Both the position numbers and the translations under genes were made by a program. DNA of 64,000 nucleotides, from the NCBI RefSeq assembly GCF_000150275.1, contig NW_002060958.1, positions 1,029,281 through 1,093,280 on the forward strand. The letters are read 5' to 3'. Positions 41,601 to 53,240 of the stretch are shown here, in pieces (the first letter of the stretch is position 1; every line of letters starts with the position of its first letter). The notes below the pieces were generated by a model that was not told the DNA's origin, searched no databases, and saw only the letters and a list, made by a program, of their open reading frames with translations. This stretch comes from Trichoplax adhaerens. Its lineage: Eukaryota; Placozoa; Uniplacotomia; Trichoplacea; Trichoplacidae.

Positions 41601-42612
41601 ATTGTCGTCTACGTGATGAAAGATGAAATGAACATTTTCCGTTGGATTTTAGCCTTTTCTATTATTTCGTTGATAGATTATGTAGCCAAAATACGACGTT
41701 ATACGGGTATATTATAATTAAAAGATATCGCAATGTATGCTTTTGCCTCATGTTGCAACTCGTATCTTTTTTACCTCCTACCGTATCTATTTTAGTCGTT
41801 ATCTAGTAGCAACGATTATGGTTATTAACAGAAGTCACTGTATCGATTTTTGGGGATTTTACCAATTTTGTGGCGATATCAACGCTATTTTAGTCATAAT
41901 TTTAGACGTATTTTACCTGTATTCAATAAACGTCTTATTTGAGCATCATGATCTATCGTCTTTTTTCAACCAGTTCTATTTACTACGCGTAAGCTTGGTA
42001 TTCAAGCGTTTAGGGTTAGCTATGTCGAGTAGAATTACTAAGTAGAGTGCAGGAGGTCCAACAGTACAAGGGAAATAGAGTAGAAGGAAGGAGAGTTCGC
42101 TTAATCAACTATACGTATATTGAAGGAGGAATGTCTACAATCTCTTTTGACATTATATTTTAGTCATAATTTTAGACGCATTTTACCTGTATTCAATAAA
42201 CGTCTTATTTGAGCATCATGATCTATCGTCTTTTTTCAACCAGTTCTATTTACTACGCTTAAGCTTGGTATTCAAGCGTTTAGGGTTAGCTATGTCGAGT
42301 AGAATTACTAAGTAGAGTGCATGAGGTCCAACAGTACAAAGGAAATACAGTAAAAGGAAGGAGAGTTCGCCTAGTCAACTATACGTATATCAAAGAAGGA
42401 ATGTCTACAATCTCTCTTGATATTATATTATAGGAGGCAATGCAGTGCAGTACATTTATATTAAAAGTCGCATTTTAAAGTGCCACATCATTTTGAAGGG
42501 GATTTACTTTTAAAAGCATGCAATACTTTTATATACTATTATTGCTGACCTAGTCCGTCGGTCTGGTCCGGGTGTATGGACTGTAACACCTAAGACGAGT
42601 CCGGTAGTCCAT
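26633..42612 (-). CDS. Sorting nexin of the PX-BAR type, about 16 coding exons; first exon tentative
   Basis: Exons from 5' to 3' on the minus strand: 42590-42612 (tentative start, MDYRTRL), 31546-31632, 31349-31433, 30677-30760, 30509-30569, 30369-30418, 29331-29381, 29094-29207, 28780-28858, 28570-28631, 28384-28434, 28167-28235, 27314-27394, 27135-27212, 26823-26975, 26633-26722. With these the frame closes at about 405 residues. The PX domain is clear: SPFKIITKTNLTIFDKSL, KQDLIWLREAL, ERIVPPL and HPYFKVFITG. A helical BAR-like half follows (DYMNTLIANLTMLQNNIEEM, FLFWEEEARQYENAN, NEIEQFDYQKELEMQQILLE). PX-BAR nexins bind phosphoinositides on endosomes and shape recycling tubules. Retromer-type (SNX5/6-like) and SNX4-like identities both remain possible. 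Exons from 31632 down are solid. The 42.6-kb start rests only on phase fit and ATG, and implies an intron of about 11 kb. Confidence 0.8.
27044..27089 (-). other. 46-base exon-like segment in the nexin gene that would shift the frame
   Basis: It is flanked by a good acceptor (CGTTAG) and donor (GTAAGC) and reads VIKVEDLSTAEEARP in the gene's frame. Its 46-base length is not a multiple of three, so including it brings a stop in the next exon. Skipping it joins 27135-27212 to 26823-26975 in frame. It may be an alternative (poison) exon, or one base may be wrong in the assembly. The peptide looks genuine for the family. Confidence 0.5.
35340..36470. repeat. Decayed minisatellite, units of about 80 bases
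   Basis: Around 14 loosely spaced units carry variants of ACTCATAGCTCTGAAATG followed by TTATTATGGCTTT and GGAAACAGATAAATTAAAT. Landmarks fall near 35393, 35465, 35550, 35635, 35709, 35805, 35880, 35975, 36058, 36140, 36215, 36295, 36372 and 36450, so spacing varies from about 70 to 95. A 100-codon minus-strand frame (35692-35994) is a shadow of the repeat and shows the same repeating peptide. Confidence 0.8.
40650..40870. repeat. Copy 1 of a dispersed repeat
   Basis: From TTTAGCTATAATTGCATATC to the GATATCAACGTTAGTTTA block it parallels 45660-45830, including CATATCAGTATGCTAA and TACTATATTAATTTCTTTGG. It ends near TTTGCCTGTCC, short of the ATAAATGTCTTATTCGAAT part present in other copies. 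Confidence 0.75.
41369..41380 (+). repeat. Two TTAGGG telomere-type hexamers
   Basis: TTAGGGTTAGGG followed by TAAGG. Single TTAGGGTTAG fragments recur in both units of the nearby 270-base duplication (near 42010 and 42280). Confidence 0.6.
41560..42430. repeat. Dispersed repeat copy 2, with a 270-base tandem duplication
   Basis: ATAAATGTCTTATTCGAATA at about 41570, then AAAAGATATCGCAATG near 41720, matches 45845-45960. The stretch starting TTTTAGTCATAATTTTAGAC at about 41887 is repeated from about 42157, 270 bases on, to about 42430 with few differences. The 102-codon frame 41737-42045 lies over the repeat and is not taken as a gene. Confidence 0.85.
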
Positions 42613-43315
42613 GCCTCTGTCTCGTGTTTAGAGCGATCTCTCCGATCTCTCATCTCTACCCGGTGTCTCGGGGAATTGGTTCCGGTAGAGGAATGACTGG
42701 GCAATCAACCAACTTGATAGCCACTTCAGAGCGTAGCCGTAAACACTACAGTACAGTGCACGATTTTAGATGAACAGAATAGCTAAAATAAGCACCGAAA
42801 TAGTCAGCTAGCCTGTTCTAGGGCAACGAATGGCGTTGGCAGTTCTTCTCTCTTTCTTGTAGTACTGTCGTCCAGCCGTCCTGGCCCAATGCGCATCACT
42901 GTACTCTCTCGACTCAGTGTCAAGCAGTTTGACGTGAGCAGTCAAGTCACCCTACCCCGTTCACCCACTACTGTTTACGTCATACCCTAAAATAGAATAT
43001 GATCGCAGCAACAGTCACTCAGTATATAGCCAACCTTTACAGTGTACAGTGTACAGTACGTCGATACAACTGCAAAAATACTGTGCACTCAGTACCGTCA
43101 AGACGGTACGGTACAGTTCCAGTATGGCGCTGTAGGGAGGACCCAACTGGCAACCAGAGTCCTGCTATAAATTGTCGATGTGAAGAAAAAAACATTGTGT
43201 GATCATAGCCATCTCGAGCATTTGCTCCATCAACTACCAAACATTGCCTTCAATTTCTTCTATTGACAGCTGAAAGCGTCTAAATTCTTCCCTTCCATTA
43301 CTCCTCCAAGCAAAA
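42613..43315. promoter_or_regulatory. GC-richer gap upstream of CHMP5, likely bidirectional promoter with CTGTA/TACAG array
   Basis: Composition rises sharply from about 42540. The array itself lies at 43037-43130 (TTACAGTGTACAGTGTACAG, then GTACCGTCAAGACGGTACGG, a near-perfect palindrome). It ends about 185 bases before the CHMP5 ATG. On the other side the tentative nexin start (42612, minus) would make this a divergent promoter of about 700 bases. Confidence 0.5.
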
Positions 43316-45553
43316 ATGAATCGCCTTTTCGGTCGTGCAAAGCCAAAAGAGCCCCCGCCAAATATGACGGATTGTATCGCTAATGTAAGGACGACAAGGC
43401 TTAGCAAATGCAGACATGGACAGTACTTGAGTTGTTGATTTGACATTGATTGAGAAATAGACGTCAAGATAAAGTAGAATGTTTTGAATGCAATGCTCTT
43501 GAAATCAAGTGATAGTTTACAGTTAGAATGAACAGAAATGTAGCAATGGATACACTTAGTAACTGCACATATCAGTAACGATCGACTTGATGCTAGATAT
43601 TGGATCCAAAATGGACTGACTATACGATACAGTTTTGTATGATGGTTGTATCTTGCTATAATGAACGCCATCATGGTATTTTCCGTCGTTTTACCGAATG
43701 GATTGTTTGTGATAATGATAATCGTTTTGTATAATCAAATATACAGTACTTTAGCTTACTAGTTTGAAGGTATATTGGTCTTTGTAACGCTGATTTGTGA
43801 TAAAAAATAGTTTTTCAAGTTTTCCATCTATCCCTCTCCTCTTGCCATACAGTACTTACTATACTTACGAAAGAATGCCATGACTGGTTGATGTTGTTGG
43901 TCAAGTACATTCATATACATTGCTGTTATTCACCATCATTATAGGTCGACGGGCGAAGTGAATCAATTGAAAAGAAAATACAAAAGTTAGACCTTGAACT
44001 ACTTAAATATCGCAATCAAATGAAAAAAATGAGAGAAGGCTCTGCCAAGGTAAGTAATGATTAAATCAAGTCCAATACTGTATCTTGTCGGCTGCTTATC
44101 TTTGACAAATGCTAACGGATTCTATTCTTGACAATACTAGAATATGGTTAAACAGAAGGCCTTGAGAATACTCAAACAGAAGAAAATGTTAGTTCTTAGC
44201 TTATACAAACCATGGCTACTATTATATGTCGAAAACACACTTAAAATTAAAATTGCTTCGTCTTCTTGCTGATTGTCGCCTACCGTACAAAATTAGTATC
44301 GTAATCTGTGGCTTCATTTTTAATTAAATACTTATTCAGGTATGAACAGCAGCGGGATCAGCTTATGCAGCAATCCTTTAATTTAGAACAAGCTAATTTT
44401 GCTACACAGACTTTAAAAGATACCAAAACCACGGTTAGTATGTCCATGTAATTGCACAGTCGGTTGGCTAGTCCATACGCATAATCGTTTATATCAATTT
44501 CGTGCCCTAGACTTGATTAAAATTAGTCTATCATCATTTGCAATGACTGTGCAGTACATGTAGCATATCTCTCGATTTTTTTCCTTTAGCGAATGGTGTT
44601 TCACTACATATTATTCATTGGTTATATAGGTTGACGCTATGAAATTGGGTGTGAAAGAAATGAAAAAAGAATATAAAAAAGTGAACATCGATCAAATTGA
44701 GGTATAAAATAAGATGACTTTATCATTTATAGCTTGTTGCTTACTGTTACCAGAGTTTGAAATACGGTAATCATTTTATTAATAATAATATAGGACTTAC
44801 AGGACGATATGTCTGACATGATGGAACAAGCAAATGAAATACAAGAATCGCTAAGCAGAACTTATGGAATGCCAGATGATTTGGACGAGGCCGATTTGGA
44901 TGCTGGTATGTTTCGTAGCTAAATTATTTGTGAGACTTTTGCATCTTTCACTTCTAGCATGGAAGCTTAATCTCCATTCCTAATCCCCTTAAGTCTACAT
45001 CCTGCCGTCGATTATTGGTTTTGTACTGCTTATTTAAACTGCATGTACAGACGCGCAGATATTACCCTATTGTTAATACCTTATTGTGAACTCCAAATGT
45101 TGATACTTACACATTATATTCCATTAATTAATATCAGTTGCTTACCGTTAATGGCCAATTGCTATGAATATTTACTGTACAATGTATTAATCTTACATGT
45201 ACTCGTATATACAGAATTAGATGCGCTAGGTGACGACTTGGCTTTCGATGAAGATACGTCATACTTGGATGATGCCGCAAGTACACCGGCTGTTCCTAGT
45301 ACAAATCCCGGTGAAAATGAAGCGGAAAAATCAGCGGTATAGTGGCTATCTTACTTTTAAAATAATTGAATAATTAATGATCCATTGAAGTGTAAAAGTT
45401 TTTGTAAGAAAGAGTTACAAGTCCTAAAATTATAGTTGTGATCAACGCTTTATGTACCGTATATTTATTAATGGACGAAAAATTATATCTTATCAAATTT
45501 AGGAAGGAATTGCTGTTGATGAATTCGGCTTGCCAAAGTTACAAACAGGATAA
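43316..45553 (+). CDS. CHMP5: ESCRT-III subunit CHMP5 (Vps60) homologue, 8 exons
   Basis: Exons: 43316-43384, 43945-44049, 44141-44187, 44340-44433, 44630-44701, 44794-44905, 45215-45336, 45503-45553. All are GT-AG and the phases close to 223 residues; human CHMP5 has 219. It starts [20 protein letters not shown] and ends [12 protein letters not shown], both diagnostic of CHMP5. The SNF7 helices run through the middle ([40 protein letters not shown]), followed by the acidic ELDALGDDL / [10 protein letters not shown] region that in the family binds LIP5/VTA1. It is a late ESCRT-III subunit that controls VPS4 recruitment during multivesicular-body sorting. Exon 7 could read through its donor to an immediate TAG after the VAL codon; splicing to the last exon restores the conserved C-terminus, so I chose that. 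Confidence 0.97.
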
Positions 45554-47150
45554 TGGATTAATGTTACTCGTAAAATTATGTTTAACCAATGTTCTTGACT
45601 ATTGTAAAAACGACTCTTATGATGCCTTCAAAAAGGGCTTTTACGATTTCTTCTTGTTGACTATTTAGCTGTAATTTCATATCAGTATGCTAAGACTTTT
45701 AACTAAAGTATCTATTTTAGTTGACATCTTGTTGCAGCGGCCGTAAATATTAACTGAAGCTACTGTATTGATTTCTTTGGGATTATGCGATATTTTGTGG
45801 TGATATCAACGTTAGTTTACTTGTACTTATTTTTGCCTGCATTAGATAAATGTCTTATTCGAATATCTTAATCTATTTTTGTCTACGTCATAAAAGATGA
45901 TTACTTAGCTAAATACGACGTTATACTGTATTATTATTATTAAAAGATATCGTAATCCATGCTTTCGTTTCATGTTCTAATATACTTGTACCTTTACTGC
46001 CTTACTAGTAGCTGTAATCTTCAATGATTACTTGTAATTTAAAATCATGTGCACGAACAGTAGTATTGCTGTATCTTTACAAATGTACTTAAGGTTGAAG
46101 ATCACTATAATGGGAATGCTGTCGTTTTTTTTGCATGAAATATTCACTTGGACAGCGTAACGCAAATACTGTACATAACGTGATTATATGAATAGTGTTG
46201 TGATTGCGTATGGGCACTTAACCAGTTGTGATACGTTTCTTTAGCAATTCCTTAAACATATGATACACATAATAGGATTAAAAATTAGACTTCATTCTAG
46301 CTTTTTTATGCTCTGAAATGAATGAAATTATAATCATATAACAAAAATTATCTTTTGAGTCAGGTTTGACCGATAAAAACAAATTATTATTTCAGAGTCT
46401 TTAGGTGTTATTTAACACCGATGTAGCATAGCTTAATCCTACAGGATCAAGGTTGACGTACTACTGATATTGGAAAAAGTCGAAAGAAAGAAAAAGATTC
46501 TGAACGAATCTTACACAGAATTATGGATAGTTAGATCAGTTGATGAACAGTATATTGCAGTAAATGCATAACATATATATATGTATATGCATATATACAA
46601 TAGCACATAGACCGGCTGTTTAACCGTTGTATATTACATAAAAAATGGAATCTTTAGATTTATCAAATCCTAATTCGATGACATTTCGTAACAGCTCAGT
46701 TAGTACTCGAGATTATAAGATTACATAAGATATCATTACGGAAAGAAAGAAACATTTGCATAGAAAATGTTATTATGTAGATACGTTTGTGACTCTAAGC
46801 CTAACAATTTCATTATTAAGAAACTAACTTTTTTTGACTGATGTTGAACTAGTAAGGTAAACAAAAGTAGATACTTTCATATTAAACCTATTTTCCTATA
46901 CTGTCATGCTAATACAATAAGTAACCAATGCGATTTTTAAGTTGTAAAGTTTCATATTGTAAAAATATTGCTAATAAAGTCAAATAGAAATAAATTGTAG
47001 GCTTAATACAGTAAAAATAAAATGCACTGTATGCTAAGCCTGTTATGCACACTATTTACATCAATGGAAAAATTTCCTATGTAATACACGAATGACAAAA
47101 ACAACAATTTTTATAGTACAAAATTTTAATAGTCCTCTTTTGATCTACTT
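45554..47150. other. Intergenic between convergent CHMP5 and ATXN7L3
   Basis: No coding signal. Its left third is a dispersed repeat copy. A short self-complementary TA-rich tract (ATATATATATGTATATGCATATATA) lies near 46575-46600. Confidence 0.6.
45600..46000. repeat. Dispersed repeat copy 3, directly after CHMP5
   Basis: It combines the left part seen at 40650-40870 (TTAGCTGTAATTTCATATCA to GATATCAACGTTAGTTTA) and the right part seen at 41570-41760 (ATAAATGTCTTATTCGAATA, then TTAAAAGATATCGTAATCCA), so it shows the order of the family's segments. It starts within about 50 bases of the CHMP5 stop. Confidence 0.75.
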
Positions 47151-49293
47151 TCAGCTTAATGAGTTCTTTGAAGATAGTCGGCCATTAATTTCATTGCCGG
47201 CATAACGATCATCATTCACTATATCTACTGAGCATTAAAAAGTGGAAGATACATTTTATTGTTGTCGTTGTAAGATTACGTAATCTTAGCGTTAATATTG
47301 GAAATGCTAATGTGCTATCGACATTTCGGACTTTGCAAAAATTTGGTTAAAATAAATGCAGACTAACATGTATGGAGACGTAAATATGTGGTGAAAGAAG
47401 ATATATATATAGTAATATTTACTTACCGATATGAATATCATCTTGTTCATTATTTAACCTATAGTAATGGAGGACAACCCGTCAGTGCTCAAGACTGCTA
47501 CGTTGTACAACATTACAGCTTCAGTCACAACGCTCCCAAGACATAAACAGCAATCATACTCAATCTTACCTTCCATTCATATCACTGGAACTCATTACCA
47601 TTGAGCTACTGCTACTACTCATACCTGTCGATCCTAGTACATTAAGGTCATGATGGATCACATTTTAGAATGACACAAACAGCATTATCTGAAGCCTATG
47701 ACTAGTTTAAGCTAATTTTGGGTGGTTAACATATGATTGTATTGAGAACGTACCAAAAACTTTATCTCTTACACTTGACCGCTGTTCTTCAGTATGTTGT
47801 GGACATCTCAATGTCCTAAAATAACAAATATTAAAAAGTAACGAGTCGCTGTAATGATAATATCCCTTAATCTTCGCACTACAACAAAGGCGCTCTATAT
47901 AAGAGCAGATGACTTACTTAATACAGATACGGCCTGTATGTTCAGAAATTACACCACAATACTACAACATTTTAAGATTGAATAGGATTAGAATTACTGG
48001 TACCAGTTTTTATAACAATATTTCACATAACAGTCCGCCGATGACTGGTTACCATGAAAAAGTAAGCTGACTTGGGAACTAATAGTGTCGACTATCTTTA
48101 TACCTTGTTTAAAAATTCTTCTCGGTCAACTAAAATAAAATCAGCAATATTTGTACATATTAAATTAAAACGAACTTGAAATTTTTGATGTTACTTAGAT
48201 ATTATTAATTAGATAAAGAGATAGTCAAGTTAGATACCTATGGACATAGCAGAGTAACTGTCCAGACTAAGTTGTTTCTATGAAACGATATAATTTCAAG
48301 TTTATTAATATAATATCGATTGTCTGCTGTGAGATTATAACACTGTCCTTTAATTATACAGTAATGATGTAAAGCCAAAGCAGACCTTGTCTTTTTCTAC
48401 TTCAAAATTGCCATCTTTAATGACTTTCTTAACGTTACTTAAATTTCCTTTATTTTTGCTAGGTTTATTCTTATTACTGGAGCGTCCTGATTTATCTCGC
48501 CGTAATCGCTTAGCTTTTCGCTCTTTGGCGGCTTTCCAGTCTGTATCCCCATCGTCATTGTCACTGTAATCGCATTTATCTTCTGAGTAATCATTCAACC
48601 TACAGAGTTAAAAGTTATCAAAATAGACAATCCAATTAATTATACGTGATATGAAAATGATATGCTAAAAGTGTAGTTTCGTTCGCGACAATCGAACAAT
48701 GAATTATACAATCATAAAGAAAGTCAATTTTTGTACTTTTTGCTGGCAATTCTTCTACTAATTCTGCCCATTCCCAAACATTTTTCTAGATGTGGGGCAA
48801 ATCGCGAGGCAGTAATTGTTCTTTGGCATTCCGGACAACTAACTTCCAAGGATTTATTTCTAGCACCTTCCGTGATTTCACTGAATATGTCACCTCGAAC
48901 AGAATCACTGATTTCTGTTAAAGAAATCAAGCATTATCACTCATTAACCATCCATGTCTTAATTTTAAGTATTTCACTGAGCTATACCGAGGCATTATAT
49001 TGTAATCAGTAAAAGACGTAAATAAACCGAAATAATTTTCAATATTCGAATGAAGGTATAAAATTAATATTTAGAAGATTCTAGTAAATTACTGTAGAAA
49101 TATTATTTTGTATCCAATTGCTTCTAGTAACTAATTTCATTTCCGTAAAATACTTACCGTCATCTTTGCTTATTGGCATGCAGTCTAAAATATTGAAATA
49201 GCCAAGTTGTACTGATCTATCAACATCGTAGCAGGTGCCCAAAGTTATTTCATCCACCATGGTTTCATAAAAGTACTGACTTAACTTTTCCGC
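47151..49293 (-). CDS. ATXN7L3: SAGA deubiquitinase-module subunit ATXN7L3 (SGF11) homologue, 10 exons, N-terminus incomplete
   Basis: Exons from 5' to 3' on the minus strand: 49158-49293, 48737-48914, 48386-48599, 48238-48277, 48104-48129, 47918-47961, 47754-47815, 47570-47633, 47427-47458, 47151-47227 (stop TGA). Phases close throughout. The N-terminal helix (KLSQYFYETMVDEITLG) corresponds to the SGF11 segment that docks ENY2 and the deubiquitinase. Next is the SGF11 C2HC zinc finger with CPECQ and APHLEKCLGMGR. A Lys/Arg/Ser-rich linker leads to an SCA7 domain (CGVISEHTGRICIK, LRCPQHTEEQR) and a Ser-rich tail. The family activates USP22-type removal of ubiquitin from histone H2B. The first visible exon begins in phase 0 with no upstream Met, so a short 5' exon is missing. 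ATG at 51648-51650 followed by a good donor (51625-51650, MAEDSYPL) is a candidate, but its phase would need a further small exon. Confidence 0.93.
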
Positions 49294-52079
49294 CTAGTTA
49301 GGGTATGCATATATACGTTAGTATATTGCTAAGCTTAAAATATCTACACTAGAATTAGCGGTTAATGTGTGTTATTAAGTTGAAGAGCTGCTGGGTTGCG
49401 GCTATTTTCAACTTAATAGTAAAATCTATCTTTCTTAGCATGGTCAGGTATATTTATAACATTGGCGATTGTGAGTAGAATAAACAAGCATCTTTTGTAT
49501 TAAGGACGGATTAACTGCTATTTCCTTTGATAAATATTGATTAGTTAGCATGATTAATTGTAGTCATAAAACCTAATATCCTAAATCTATATCCACTGAT
49601 AGAGAAGGGTATTTACAGTAAGTGATGCTGTCAAGAAAGATAACGCATGCAATATTTCATCTTTGCAGTGTATAAGATTTCATTCTTAATGTAGAAAAAG
49701 TAATTTATACGTTATTTTGGATTATTGGCATTACACAGAATTGTAAGAATGATAGGCAATTTCATAACAGTGCAATTTGTGTGGCAGCCAGTAACTTTTG
49801 CTAAAGGTACATTCGCAAAGGCCGTCATGGTGAGTCGTATCTGTGATTGGCTACTGCAAGGCCATGTAAAAGAAAGCTGGCGATGAGCTAGCCAACTCAT
49901 CCACAGACTAACTTGGCAATGCGATGTAACAACTTCAGAACGAAGTAATAATTAATATTACGATATAGGGTACTAGCATTCATTTCACGATAATGCAATC
50001 ACTTTATACAAATTAATTATTCAATTGATTTACAAGCAGACGTTGAAAAATATCAGTTACGCTAGTATGTAATTGACCATACGGCAGAAATTATGCATAT
50101 TGCCCATGGCAGGAATGATATTACAGTATCTAGCATACCGTCAATATCAGATCATTTACTAAATATAGTTGATGGCAATGAATTTACTTTAGCCGGTAAA
50201 CAATCTCAGTCCTTGATTTCTATTAGCACAGTTTGGTTACCTGGTCACCGGTCATATTTCGTAGCTCATTATGATCGTTACACCTTGATGAGGCTTGTTG
50301 ACTGCTATCTAGCCTATGAATTAAAATCAATTAGGAAGTAAAATTGTTAGTGTGGAATAAAGGATAATTTTACTGTTGAGAAAATTGAATGTAAAAAAAC
50401 TGCAACATGATATTCCATTCTAGAAATGAAACTAGCATTTGATGATTATGAATCCAGTGAGAAAGCTAGCAATCAAGCATGGGAAAAGGAGTTTATTGGC
50501 TTACCCTACGTATCGCCTGCTACTCATATCAAGATGATCAAATTCAAATTCAATTGTAACACGCTAGTTCATAAAAATAGAGTAAAATTGTTTTTGCAAG
50601 GGGCAATGGAGCGTTTCTACAATTCCTCTATCGAATGACATCAGTCATTGCAGGCATCCAACGGCATCAAATGTGTTACCGTGCAAACTAACATATTGGC
50701 TGATTGAGTATTCTAACGCTAGGAGATGCATAGCCGTCATTTGTCCAAGTGTAAACTGGATACAATCGCAAATGCCTGGATGGTATCCTTTACGATAGGC
50801 ATTTTTGTAGTTGTGATTCATCTTTCAAGGCGCGTATGATGAGCCGATATTACCATGGTAATTGTTATTGAGTACTTGGGCAAGAAGTTGAACTATTGTT
50901 TGGAGTGTGTATTATGCGCGAAATGATCCGGCAGTCCTACTGTTATTGTAATGAATAGCAGTATCGTGCCTAACTGATTTCATCAGTAGAAAGAATGGTA
51001 AGACAATCTAGTCTATCATTGAACGATAGTCTTGGTCATAATGATTGGTGATGTAGGCAAGATGAAAATCAATGGATTGTTGACCCCAAACCCACCCATC
51101 TAGGCTAACAACCTGCTGGTACTAGGCTTGCATGTAGCGTTGTTTGAAAGTCGACTTGATTGTTGATTCAGTTACTAACGAAACGTTTGAAATATTGTGG
51201 TTGAATGCGTGCTATTCTATAAGCTAGAAGGAAAAGTAGCTGGTGATTGATCCTTTTTTCAAAAGCAATGCAAATCGCCTAGTTGAAATGGTATGTTATG
51301 ACCACCGTCTCAAGCCATGCAAGATTGCATACCATGATGAAAGGACGCAATCCATTTCCATCGTCTGTAGCACTATCGATCAACTTGTTGGGCCATTTCA
51401 ATGACTAAGCAGTGGGATAACAACGCTCTGCCTTATTTTATCCACCACATTGAAGTGAATGAATTGGATGATTGAATATAACCTACGTATGCCATTGATA
51501 TGATAGCAGCATATCAACCACTGTCATTTCTTCTCGTCATAGACGGTAATGGTCAAGCAGTGATCGTTTAATCAATGAAATGGTTAAAATGTTTTGAGCC
51601 TATGGATAAAAAGTGACCACTTACCTAAGTGGATACGAATCTTCTGCCATAATTTTCAATGGAACGAATAATTACATTTTGTTCAAAGAGATTTCACGAT
51701 AGCTGAAGAATTCGACAGTAGTTGCAATCACTGCTATCCAATTGGAATGCCAATGGCCACTGAAATTCCAGTCCAATGGCGGATTGAGCAAAGGACTGCT
51801 GGAATCCAAATTGAAGCAACCGTCAAGACGTGCTACCGACGTATGACGCCACTACCACTGACACCACCAGTGTGTCGTACCAGTCTTGACTTCTCTTGTG
51901 CGACTGTGCAAATCTACCGCCTAATCTCGGTATCAAGCTGACGAGTTCTTACTCGTATCAATCAATCATGACTGACTCTGCGGGTCGAGTCTACCGTCAA
52001 AAATAATATCAAGCATTACAAGGTGAATGAGTTTGAAGTGTTGATGGTAACGTGGGCTAGTTGTGCGCACGAGCACACT
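49294..52079. other. Spacer, probably 5' intron of ATXN7L3 and start of a shared promoter
   Basis: AT-rich up to about 51700, then GC-richer. Plus-strand frames at 50093-50341 (82 codons) and 50426-50638 (70 codons) have neither family resemblance nor linked exons. A minus-strand ATG exon candidate for ATXN7L3 lies at 51625-51650. Confidence 0.4.
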
Positions 52080-53240
52080 TCATGCTTGCAGTTTGGAATG
52101 CTACAGTACAGTACAGTACTGTCCGCAGCCAAAGTTCTGTACAGTACTACAGTACATGGACTGTACACTGTAAGCAAGGCTACGGTACAGACTTGTACTG
52201 TACAAGGTAAAGACCGTAAAGGAACGTGGGCCAGTTGTGCGCACGAGCACACTGCACGCCTGCAGTTTGGTATGTTACAGGGCTTACAGCATACAGTACT
52301 GTAGTTAGACCAGACCTGTATTACAGTACTGTACAGTACAGTGTACAGTACAGTAGCCAAAGTCCTGTACAGTACTGTACTACAGTAGATGGACTGTACA
52401 CGGTAAGCAAGACTACAGTACAGTACTGTACATCACACAGGGTAAAGTAACGTGAGCCAGTTGTGGGCACGAGTACACTTCACGCCTGCAGTTTGGTATG
52501 CTACAGTAGCCAAAGTCCTGTACTAGAGTACATGTACTGTACAGTACTGTACTGTACTGTACACTGTAAGCAAGACTACTGTACTGTACTGTACTGTACT
52601 GTACACAGGGTAAAGTACTGTAGGCGAATTGTACTGTACACTGTACAGCAGTTTGGAATGCTACAGTACAGTACTGTCCGCAGCCAAAGTTCTGTACAGT
52701 ACTACAGTACATGGACTGTACAGTACAGTACAGTACACTGTAAGCAAGGCTACGGTACAGTACAGACTTGTACTGTACTGTACAGTATAAGGTAAAGACC
52801 GTAAAGGAACGTGGGCCAGTTGTGCGCACGAGCACACTGCACGCCTGCAGTTTGGTATGTTACAGGGCTTACAGGATACAGTACTGTAGTTAGACCAGAC
52901 CTGTATTACAGTACTATACAGTACAGTACAGTGTACAGTACAGTAGCCAAAATCCTGTACTGGACTACAGTAGATGGACTGTACACGGTAAGCAAGACTA
53001 CAGTACAGCACACAGGGTAAAGTAACGTGAGCCAGTTGTGGGCACGAGCACACTTCACGCCTGCAGTTTGGTATGCTACAGTAGCCAAAGTCCTGTACTA
53101 GAGTACATGTATTGTACAGTACTGTACGTACACTGTAAGCAAGACTACAGTACCGTACTGTACTGTACTGTACAGTACTGTACACAGGGTAAAGTACTGT
53201 AGGCGAATTGTACTGTACACTGTACAGCAGGCATTGTACC
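52080..53240. promoter_or_regulatory. Large CTGTA/TACAG array, two tandem copies of about 580 bases, upstream of AGPS
   Basis: CTGTAC/GTACAG strings are interleaved with a conserved block (CCAGTTGTGCGCACGAGCAC, then GCCTGCAGTTTGGTATG). Matching landmarks lie about 580 bases apart: the block at 52225 and 52810, its variant at 52453 and 53031, and GTACTGTAGGCGAATTGTAC at 52613 and 53191. Apparent frames of up to 207 codons on the minus strand are low-complexity products of the repeat (Val-Gln-Tyr-Ser-Thr runs). The AGPS ATG is about 400 bases downstream. A regulatory role is inferred from position. Confidence 0.6.

Larger units (their letters stand above)
31633..42589. other. AT-rich gene desert, probably the first intron of the nexin gene
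   Basis: About 11 kb without any recognisable exon on either strand. It holds a decayed minisatellite (35340-36470) and, at the right end, copies of a dispersed repeat (40650-40870, 41560-42430). If the nexin start at 42612 is right, all of this is intron. Otherwise it is intergenic. Confidence 0.5.

Noticed and set aside
41737-42045. 102-codon plus-strand frame
   Set aside because: It overlaps the dispersed repeat and its 270-base duplication, has no conserved residues, and is broken in the second copy.
48731-49012. 93-codon plus-strand frame over ATXN7L3
   Set aside because: It is antisense to the conserved zinc-finger exon on the minus strand.
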